Shown piece after piece: positions 34,201 to 43,016 of a DNA stretch of 64,000 bases. Below the pieces are notes generated by a model. The model saw only the letters and a program-made list of their open reading frames with translations. It was not told the DNA's origin and searched no databases. Both the position numbers and the translations under genes were made by a program. The stretch spans positions 25,724 to 89,723 of the forward strand of contig SDOX01000071.1 in the NCBI GenBank assembly GCA_004565275.1, read 5' to 3'. The DNA comes from Nannochloropsis salina CCMP1776 (lineage: Eukaryota; Sar; Eustigmatophyceae; Eustigmatales; Monodopsidaceae). Positions within the stretch are counted from its first letter, which is position 1, and every line of letters starts with the position of its first letter.

Positions 34201-36116
34201 GGAAGGAGGGACATACCAGGGTCTCGGGGGTGTCGTCGGTGCGCCAGATGAGGCGCGAGACGATCTCTGGAGGCGGGGGGTTGAACTTAGGGTGGTAGAT
34301 GACGCCTGAGGGAGGGCAGAGTGGGAGCGTCGCGGGAACAAAGGGGCGGGTAAAAGGGAGGGTGCATCGGTGATTGATAATGGGCAAGCGGGAGGAAAAG
34401 ACGCGTCGGGGAGCAAGAGAGGAGGGAGGATGAGGATACCTGTGGCGGCATCGTGGTACCGGCCCAGGCACCATTCTTCAACCAGCTCGTCAGGCCTGTC
34501 TAGCTCAATGACGGCGTCGGGGATGATGTCTGCTTTCTGCAGGGGAAAGAACGAGGACAGGGTGAAGCAGGAGAAATGGTCGAGGGAGCGTTAGGGGGGA
34601 GGTAGGGAGGGAGGAAGGGAAAGAGAGAGGGAGGAAAGGAAGGAAGGAGGGAGGGACCTGCATGAGCTTGGCTTGCCGGACCGTCCGAGGAAAGCCGTCC
34701 AGGATCCAGCCGTTGCGCCGACAGTCGTCAGCTGACACGCGTTTCTTGACCAGGGCGATCTGAGGGAGGGGGCAGACAGGGGACCGAGAGGCGTGAGGGG
34801 GCGGTCACCCGCAGCATGGAGCACTTGGGGAAGCCCCACATGCCCCTCACAACCTCCGAAGATGCGCCTCTCCCCGACCTTCCACCCTTTTTTCCTCTTC
34901 TTTCTCCCTCCCTCTTCACCATGAGCTCATCGGGCAGGAGTTCTCCTTTCTCGATTTGCTCTCGAGCTATAAGCCCCAGCTCGGTTTCAGCCTGGATCTC
35001 TGCGCGCAGCAGATTACCTGTGTGAGGGAGGGAGAAACAGGGGGAGGAGGTGATAGAACGGAGGGGGTATTCAGTAATTAGGCTAGCTATTTCACAACAA
35101 ACAAGAGCAATAGGAGAGGAGGGGGAGCGCATATGACAATGACTTTCTTAAGTTTTCCTGTGGATGAGGCCTTTTTTCCACAGAGGGTTAAGTAGTTGAG
35201 AGCAAATAAGGTAGGGGGAGCGAGAGGGAAGGAGGGGGGGGGGAGAGAGAGCCCTACCCGTGGCGATGTGGACCATTTTGTATTTGCGGCCCATCATAGG
35301 GGCCTGAGTTCCTTTCCCTGAGCACGGTTTCCCCATCAGAAGGACCTTGAGACCCTGCGGCTCGTCTACAGGGGTGGGGACGGGAGGACGCATGGGCGAA
35401 TAGATGCATCCGGGAGGCACGCATGGAAGGAAGGAGATGGAAGAACAACAAATTGCTGATCACACCAGGCAGAGAGATGCGCAGCACACATGCACTTTCA
35501 TCGCCTCTCTTTCCCTTGACTCTGACCGGTGCCTTCCTCCTTGCCTCCCACCCACCTCCAACAGGCTCTGAGGCCGCCCTCCTTTCCTCGGCGGTCGAGT
35601 AAGCGAATGCTGCGGCAGCATCGCACAAGACCGCGCCTTGACTTACGTCACGAGCAGCACCCGAAGTGATTTGCTGGGGGGGGCAGGGTAGAGGAGGAAA
35701 GTAAGAAGACCAGGAGGGCCTGAAGGGAGGGCAGAGGCCGGATCCAGAAGAGAAACGTGCTTTCATGTCATTACCTTTGTATTCGATGGCGCTTCGTCTA
35801 TTATCACATCCTGAGCTTTGCACAGGGTCAAAGAGGGTGGAAGAGAAGCTGTTAAGGGCGAAAAAGAAAGAGAAGAAGAGGAGGAGTTAGAATGGTCCTT
35901 AGTGACAGCGCTGGAATCAGCATCACCTCGGGAACCGGTGGAATGCATGCGACAACACCAACGGGCCGCGAAGCGAGCTAGGCTCCCGCCAAAGCAAAAG
36001 AATTCGAGTATATCATCCCCAGATAGTTCACTGACGAGAGTAAGAGGCGCATACGGTGCCTCTGCGCTCGGCAGAGCCTTGCATGCAAGAGACACAAGAT
36101 CGGATCGACCGATCAT
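31261..36116 (-). CDS. Adenylate kinase - DUF4743/Nudix fusion (candidate)
   Basis: Exons along one strand encode two enzymes. The first is a long-form adenylate kinase: P-loop [13 protein letters not shown] (35300), [20 protein letters not shown], then [27 protein letters not shown] (34700), [28 protein letters not shown] (LID), and [17 protein letters not shown], ending [16 protein letters not shown] at a GTGTGC donor (33850). The next exon (33715-33590) brings an acidic linker and VVRR, then [14 protein letters not shown] (DUF4743), [14 protein letters not shown]-type [19 protein letters not shown], the Nudix helix [12 protein letters not shown], and [20 protein letters not shown]. The last exon ends YFGTEDAG with TGA at 31261-31263. 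DUF4743-Nudix enzymes (relatives of fungal Tnr3 and plant NUDT20/24) act on thiamin diphosphate or its damaged forms. Upstream exons (36116-35560) are unrecognised and the start is uncertain. If the 33842-33716 intron is not real, these are two adjacent genes, the second starting near 33771. Confidence 0.7.
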
Positions 36117-37336
36117 AACTTACATGTCTTCGGACCAGTTAAAGAAAATGTGCTGCGTTCGCTCCGGCCATAAATATATTGTGAGAAAGGGCGTACAAAG
36201 GTTTTGTCGGTCAGAGGGACGAAAGCTTGGGAAATGAATGGTAAACAAGCAAGGAAAGTGAGGAGCACGCAGAGAGTCTCCGAGACCCGTGCTGCATGCT
36301 TCTGTCGCGGCTTTACTGGAGAAGGCAGATGTCGATGACTAATATTAAGCCCCGGAATGTCACAAGACATCCTCTTGATGTGAAGGAAATTCGTATTGGT
36401 GCTGTCAAGGTGCAGGAAGCTTGGGCACAGAGCCTCGGGTCCTGTAGAAGTGTCGAAATGGAAGGAGGGCGTCGAGAAGGCAGAAAAGGTCAAGCAAACG
36501 CAGTCCGTGAAGTCAGACGTAGCAAATATAAAAACATCATTCAATGCCTTAGACATGGTTGAAAACAAACATTCCTTTCCAACGTAACCCTCTTTTTGCA
36601 AGTTTGCCCGCACGTATTTGCAGTCGGGAAGGAGTACGGTCGGAAGTTGCGGCCATGTTGACGTTCATTCGGTGAAGTTATCCCAGAGGGGAAGGGAGGG
36701 TACAATCCCCGTTGGCACGTACATAGAAGCAATGCCGTCGGCAGGACACAAGCTTGCAACCCTCGCATGCTTATTTTCCAATTCAAATAAAGCTTTGGCT
36801 GTTTCCCTCCTTAACGCAATCTGCGCTTCTCTCACAGATTCTATGTTTTCCCTTCCTTTCTTCCTTCCTCCTCCTTCCTCCCTCATCCTCCTCCTCCTCC
36901 TTCTTCTTCTTCTTCTTTCCTTTTTTCTCCTCCTTGTACTTATTTCCATCACCTCGTATTTTAAATGAATGTATTTCATCCATATCTTTCAAATTATTAA
37001 TGGCTTGGTTATATCTCATAGTTTTCACCATACCCACTCCAACCTTTTTCCTTAGGAAATAAGTCCGGTTGCCCGTAACGATTCCTGACTTTCCAACACC
37101 TTTGAAACATTTGTCTCAGCTAAAGGACAGAAAAAGATGAAACTACATGTCAATTGGATTCTTGGAACACTGTACAACCTGACAGGGCAAACTTGAGGAA
37201 GAGTCCAGAGGGCAAGCCAACCTCCTCCAAAAGCCCTAATGAATTGGTATGCGAGCGGTAAGTCAAACTTGATAGCTTTAACAGTAAAATTAATGTCCAT
37301 GAGACTCAGGTCCTTTTCCATATTGTATTTCCATTT
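36117..37336. other. Intergenic spacer with one dispersed repeat
   Basis: AT-rich spacer between the kinase-Nudix start (minus) and the 831-codon frame (plus). It holds a dispersed repeat copy at 36463-36692 and a C/T-rich stretch at 36840-36930. No other feature is recognised. Confidence 0.5.
36463..36692 (+). repeat. Dispersed repeat R1, copy 1
   Basis: About 225 bp matching 51172-51396 in the same orientation at roughly 85-90% identity by eye (shared blocks include GTCAGACGTAGCAAATA and GGCCATGTTGACGTTCATTC). On the minus strand both copies keep the phrase ITSPNERQHGRNF. Origin unknown; it may be part of a mobile element. Confidence 0.75.
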
Positions 37337-39832
37337 ATGGTGATGATAGGAAAAAAGCGAATCAATAAAAAAGCCCAACAGCAGAAAAAATTCTTTCGCG
37401 GTACTAAAATGACCGGCCAGTCCTCCTTTGCCACCTATGACCGCCACCCGGTCTCCTTAAATAGGTCTCAAATATCCCTTCCCTCCGTATCCGGTGCCAG
37501 TACCTCCTCTCACGCAGCGACCAATCGAAATCCGTTACATCCCTCTTTATCCGCCTGCCCCACCTTCTCAGCTACTACTCCTCAGCCACCCGCAGAGTCC
37601 TCCCTCCTTTCCCCGCTATCCTTGAAAGATGGTCCCGACCGACCAAGCTTCCACACACCTTCAGCACTGGCCCGTGCCCTTCTCGTCGACCCCCCTCTCT
37701 CTTCCGCTTCCTCCTCATCCGCTGCGGACTCACGCCGTCTTTCGGACTCCTCTCCTCGGCCACCTCCCTGCAAGAAATTGCAGCAGCCCTCCACACTTCT
37801 CCATACTCGTCCCTCTGGTCGAAATAGCCAACATCATCGCCAACCACCCTCGAATGTCAGTGAAGACTTGATACGATTGCGAAAGCCCCCTGTGGCATGG
37901 AAAGATGAGGGAGAGGCTGACAGGAAGATGGGGAAGGAAAATATAGGCCAGGTACTAGAAGGAAGGAGAAGAGGAGTCGGTCGAGAAAGAGATGCAAAAG
38001 TTGACAGTAAGGAGCTAGCGAGTGTGTTCGGCGGGTTGTTCAGCGCGCAGATTGGAAGCTTGCATGACCGCTGTGCTCCTTCACCACCTCAAGGACTCGT
38101 ACGACAACAGCAGCAACAATGGCTCCAGTTACGCAAAGAACACCTCCAGCGGCTGCAGGGCAGAGAGAATGAAACAGCCGGCGCACAGCGTCGAAAGTGG
38201 GTACCTATGCAGAGTTCGACTCAAGATAGGGAAGGGCAAGGAAGCAGCAGCCATGGCAGGATAACGACACCTGGAGAGGCTGAGGAGCACCATAATAGCG
38301 GCTTTCGCTTGGACCGCTTGAATTATCCTGCTCCTTCGTTCGCCCGGTTTTCCGAAAATCGCTTATCCCTCCCCTCGAGTACCCCAGATCAACAGCGATA
38401 CCCTTCCTCTTCCCCCCTTGCTCCCTTTCCGCCCTCTCCCCCTTCTTTTCCTTCCCCCCCTCGACGACGCCGATTTGCTGAGTTCCTGAAAGACAGTCCT
38501 CTACCGCCCGACCCAGCCACGTTCCGTCGTCGCCTTGACCAGCAAGGCGCTACTCTGTCCAGCACTCCCTCCGTCAGCCCGTGCGCGGCTCCTCCTTTCT
38601 CCCTCGCTGCTTTACTCAATCCGCACGGGACTAGACGTAGCGGTCAAGCCGGCCCTACTCTCCTTCCTCCTTCTAAAGCACCTCCTTCAGACAATTCCAT
38701 GCAGCATTCTCCCCTTCCCTCGTCGGCGCCCCTCCAAGATAAAGGCACCTCTTACTCGCCTCCTTCACCTCCTTCCGTCTCTTCCCATGCTCTGGTCTCT
38801 CAATGGAAGCTGTTTGATGCTACAAAAAACGATAGCGCTCTCAAACGTCTTCTTCTACGAGAGGCTTGCGACGATGACGAGGCAGCGGAGGAAGAGGATA
38901 AAAAAAGCGTACAAAGTGGGGAACAGGAGAAACTAGGGCTCGATGACAACATAGAAGAAAAAGGGATGGACGGCGACATTGCATGCGGCGGATGTTGGGA
39001 GGAGAAGGAGCGTGAGGTTGAAAGCGGCCGAGAGACTCAAGAGGAGGGAGAGGTGAGACAGCAAGAGGAGACTTCCGGACGGGAGGGAGCCTTCGACGGA
39101 TTGACGACGCGACGTACAGACGAGTCCGATCAAATCATAAACCCTTTCCACTGTCAACAGCACGGACCACGAGAAGGGCATCAGCATCGGTCCGCAACGC
39201 AGAAACGGGGTGACTCGGAGGTAGCAGCCTCCACGAGCCCCAATCTGACCTCCCTTAATCCTGCTCATATCCCCTCCGCGCTTTGTTCGGATAAATCCGC
39301 TGCGATAGTGCGCCTCCCTATCTTTCCGCATTCCTCCCTCTCCCCTTCCTTGTCAACCCCCCCGGCCCCTCGTCTTCGACCCACGCCAACGAAGCTCACC
39401 CCGACAGCCTTGGAACTTATGCAAGACTCGCGGCGGAGTGGAGAGGGCGGGCAACAAGTGATGGGAGGGAAAGAGATGGAAGGGCAGCGAGACCTAAGGA
39501 CAGAGATGCAGAGACAGGCTCTCTTGTTGGCCGAGGCAAATAGGGAAATTGCGCGGTATAAAGAATTGATGAAAGATGTGATGCGACAAGGAAGGGCAAC
39601 AGACTTAACAGTGATAGCCACGGCAATGGAGATGAAGGAAACGGCGCCGGCGATTTGCCTTGCCTCCCCCATCGACTCCCCGTCTGTCAACGCCTCTCCC
39701 TCGGCTTCGTTTCTCCTGTCCCTACGAGCTCAGGCAGTGCGAGGACCAAGCCCAGAATGTGAGAAAAATATATGGTCAATGGATGAGGAGGAGTCTAGGC
39801 CTAAAAATGACGGGAGGCAGGAAAAAGAATAA
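37337..39832 (+). CDS. Hypothetical disordered protein, intronless, with a coding-like 3' extension
   Basis: An 831-codon uninterrupted frame. The start could be 37337 or the later Met in KMTGQSSFATYDRHP. The protein is rich in Ser, Pro, Gln and charged residues. Short structured patches are LASVFGGLFSAQIGSLHDRC, a Gln-rich helix (QQQQQWLQLRKEHLQRLQGR), an acidic stretch near 39010, and a likely coiled coil QALLLAEANREIARYKELM near 39505. I recognise no family. After the TAA at 39830 the same frame stays open, acidic and coding-like for 90 codons, then again after a second TAA at 40103 to a third at 40322. The true end may therefore be 40324 in another allele or transcript, or the extension may be decayed. 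The region is AT-richer and intron-free, unlike the genes to its left. The length of the frame favours a real gene; function is unknown. Confidence 0.55.
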   Translation: MVMIGKKRINKKAQQQKKFFRGTKMTGQSSFATYDRHPVSLNRSQISLPSVSGASTSSHAATNRNPLHPSLSACPTFSATTPQPPAESSLLSPLSLKDGPDRPSFHTPSALARALLVDPPLSSASSSSAADSRRLSDSSPRPPPCKKLQQPSTLLHTRPSGRNSQHHRQPPSNVSEDLIRLRKPPVAWKDEGEADRKMGKENIGQVLEGRRRGVGRERDAKVDSKELASVFGGLFSAQIGSLHDRCAPSPPQGLVRQQQQQWLQLRKEHLQRLQGRENETAGAQRRKWVPMQSSTQDREGQGSSSHGRITTPGEAEEHHNSGFRLDRLNYPAPSFARFSENRLSLPSSTPDQQRYPSSSPLAPFPPSPPSFPSPPRRRRFAEFLKDSPLPPDPATFRRRLDQQGATLSSTPSVSPCAAPPFSLAALLNPHGTRRSGQAGPTLLPPSKAPPSDNSMQHSPLPSSAPLQDKGTSYSPPSPPSVSSHALVSQWKLFDATKNDSALKRLLLREACDDDEAAEEEDKKSVQSGEQEKLGLDDNIEEKGMDGDIACGGCWEEKEREVESGRETQEEGEVRQQEETSGREGAFDGLTTRRTDESDQIINPFHCQQHGPREGHQHRSATQKRGDSEVAASTSPNLTSLNPAHIPSALCSDKSAAIVRLPIFPHSSLSPSLSTPPAPRLRPTPTKLTPTALELMQDSRRSGEGGQQVMGGKEMEGQRDLRTEMQRQALLLAEANREIARYKELMKDVMRQGRATDLTVIATAMEMKETAPAICLASPIDSPSVNASPSASFLLSLRAQAVRGPSPECEKNIWSMDEEESRPKNDGRQEKE

Positions 39833-40285
39833 AAGAGCAATCGTCTGCACGAAGAGCCGAAACAGGAGCAGCGTGTAAGAGAGCAAAGAGAGGCGGATAA
39901 GGTCGGGGGAGAAGATGAAGATGCAACTGATCGTCGGTGCGACCATATGAGGTACGGAGACGGGCTCGATGAAGGAGAGGGCGAGTGCGAGAATATCATG
40001 GACTTCGAAAGAGCATCTGAGACAAGCGAGGACGACTCTTCGTTTTACTACCATCTGTCTGCACTGCCAAAGGACTGCACTGACAACCATAAGAATGAAA
40101 GTTAATTGAAGGACGCAGATCGCTCGATATCGATGTTGACAGATCTTAATTTGTCTGAAAAGCCACAGAAGCAGCACCGAGCATCAAACGGCGCAGAGCA
40201 CAGTATCGAGGAGGACGAGGTGCAAGCCCTGGCATTTCTTGGCCAAAGTACTGCCGACCGCAGTGAACACGGGAACAAGGAGATA

Positions 40286-40994
40286 CTGATACTCGAGAGG
40301 CCAGAGGCAGCTGTAGAGATGTAAGGAGACGAAGGAGACAATCAAGGAGTGGAAGAGTGTGTGAGTAAATGATGGACACGGACCAATATGATATGATGAG
40401 GAGAATAGTGATAAGTGAGGCAAGTCCATGGCGACAAATGGATCCTGATTAACAGTTAAAGCGCAGCCCCAAGAACAAAGTCAGGCCTCAAGAATAAGGA
40501 ATGGAACCAATTCACATCCCACAATATATGTTTGACAGCACTGGTTGTGAAATGGGATAGCGACGTGATACTGAAGGCAAAGCCTTCCAGGCAACAGAAA
40601 GGCTGGTAGTAATATCGGAAATGGGAAGATAATCTATCACAGGTTTGTTGTTTAAGTCGGTCTTCTGCCTCATCCTTCGCTTCCAAACGTCTGAAAAAAA
40701 AGACTGAATAAGTCAGCAGTCAGTATCATCGTGTCCGCATGGCCATCGCCAGCTTTCTCTTTCCTTAATCTTCATGTCTTGTATGCCTCACGGTCGATTT
40801 TCAGGCGGCGGCTCAATCGGAACCCTTTCAGTTGCCCTCCTTATGGTGGATGTGAGCCGGACAATTAAACGACGGAGACACCATGAGAAGAGACACTCCC
40901 AACATCAAATCCACAACAGCAACAAAGGCGTGCTTCAACGACGCGGAGAGAAAAAGTAAGCCAAGGCCTCATCTCTTCATAGCCTCCCTCATAT
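40286..40994 (+). repeat. Segmental duplication D1, copy 1
   Basis: About 700 bp matching 53921-54617 in the same orientation at about 90% identity by eye. It begins within the last 13 codons of the extended hypothetical frame (ILERPEAAVEM) and continues as 3' flank. Confidence 0.85.
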
Positions 40995-41947
40995 AGAAGA
41001 CAGCTGTTCCTCTCACGGCCATACGAGAGCATCCAATAAAATGTGACATACTGTACGCTAGATTTCACAAGTTGAATATTATCCTTCATTTTCGACGGGG
41101 GAGGGGCATTGGAAAGATGAAAGCGTCAGGCAGGAATAAAGGTGCTACTTTTTCGACGGGGCCCCACGCTTTGAAAGGAAAGTAATAAAGCTAAACACGT
41201 TATTTAAGAAAATGATTTTCTCTTTACGAGGTCTCTGGCAGTATTGTTATTGAAGGATTTTTTATAACTGGAACTTTATTTCGCAAACATCGATGCCTCT
41301 TCCTTTCCTTCTTTATCAATGTCAACATGTTCTAGTTATTGTTGATATTGTGGGATTTTTGAGCACGCCATGTGTTCTCTCTTCCAAGCTATGTTGTATG
41401 GATTATCTTAAATAATTCTCGCATCAGCCATGATAATGGTACCTGAATACCCCATTTTAAAAAAAGAGAATCTTAAGAAAAGTGACCGATGAGATGTAAT
41501 TTGTTCTCATTGGTCTTATATGTAAGCAATTTTTGTGAACTTTTAGTAGAAATAAACCCTTAATCTGGAATTTTCCAAGAGAACCTTGCAATACCTGCTT
41601 TTTGGGTGCTTGATCCCCGTGGATAATATTTCTTATAAAAAGATCACAGCATACCGATAGTCAATTTGTGATGAATAGCTTCGAAGAAACCCACCAACAA
41701 AGCTATATCTTCCTTATTCGAAGTAAAAGCAAACCTAATGATGTGATTATTCCTTTGCATGCCAGCCTCGAGTTGACAATCAACGAAGATTAGGAAAGCT
41801 CATTCTTGTTATGAAAGAGCAGTAAGTGATTTACATCATGTGCTCTTGCGTCAAAATGAAGCGCTCTGCAGCAAACAACCATCCTGTCATTGTTGTGGAT
41901 GTTTGTTTTAAGTGCCTTTAAAGTGCGTTTTGTATGTGTGAGTATAA
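40995..41947. other. AT-rich intergenic spacer
   Basis: Low-GC sequence with no open frame of note and no repeat I can recognise. It separates duplication D1 from the truncated glycosyltransferase copy. Confidence 0.5.
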
Positions 41948-42650
41948 GTGTTTCACCCTCCTTCTTTTTCTTTTTTACCATCTTCTATCTGATGACTTTA
42001 CTAGCTCTATAAGAAGAGACCCTCTTGATTTGGTCGGGAAGCGAGTGATGTATTCTAAATTGCACTTCGACTTTAATAATCACATGGTGACCCTGGGTGT
42101 AGAACACCCAGAAGGATAAAATGTGTTTCGACGTGCTGAGATCTGTCTAATTCTGAGTTTCCAATGTGGTACCATTTTTTTTTTTTTCTCCAAACAGGCA
42201 AATTAGCAAACTGATTGACAATCGTAATGTGGTAAGGAATTTCATCAAGCCCCAGCCTCCGAAAGCTACTTTGACTTATTGGAGTCAGTTCTGGGCCTAT
42301 CACGTATTGACAATTCGGGCTCACGGTGGAAGGAAATTGATTCGTTACCAAGGTATGATACGAGTGGCCGCTTCCTTCGCCGTGCCAACCATCGGGCAAA
42401 TCGATGTCACGAAGAAGGCTTTTCCGCATTATCTCTTCTACATGTGCGCCGTGCTCGTCTTTGAGATAATAACAGGACTAGACTGCCACAAATACGGGAT
42501 AGAAGCCTTCATCGTGCACGACGCGTGCCAACATAGCAGCATCGGCGGGGTGGTGTGGAAATCTCTTGTACCGTGTCAAGATTTTGGCTGCGTTGAATGC
42601 AATAGACGAATGAACAGTATCGCATTGTTTGGGGAGAACAGTATGGGTCA
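41948..42650 (-). pseudogene. Truncated tandem copy of the glycosyltransferase tail and its 3' flank
   Basis: Matches about 42798-43477, that is, codons from about 780 to the stop of the 934-aa fusion gene plus about 220 bp of 3' flank. An open frame at 42429-42073 keeps KSLLRDIDLPDGWHGEGSG and RRLGLDEIPYHI but has a changed C-terminal end. Homology stops at about 42650, so the transporter, the methyltransferase and most of the glycosyltransferase are missing. It has no start of its own and is a relic of a tandem duplication of the neighbouring gene. Confidence 0.85.
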
Positions 42651-43016
42651 TATCCCATCCCTATCCCTACATTCCTATAACCAAAGATACCTAAAATCAT
42701 ATTGTACAAGCCGCTGAGATGACTTGCTGGGATTATCCTGCCATTCTTGTGCTTTTGTATTTGAATGCCTGTAAAGGGCATCTTGTAAGTGGGACTGAAA
42801 CTGTTTTATTCTTTTCTTTTCTCTTTCCCCCCCTTTCTCTATGTGATGACTTGACTGCCTCTGTAGGAAGAGGCCCTCATGATTTGGTCGTGAAGTGAGT
42901 GAAGCATTCCAAATTGCACTGCTACTTGAGTAAACGCGTTATGACTCTCGGTATGAAGTACCCAAAACGATTAAATGAGATCTGTCTAATGTTGAGTTTC
43001 CAATTTGGTGTCCTTT

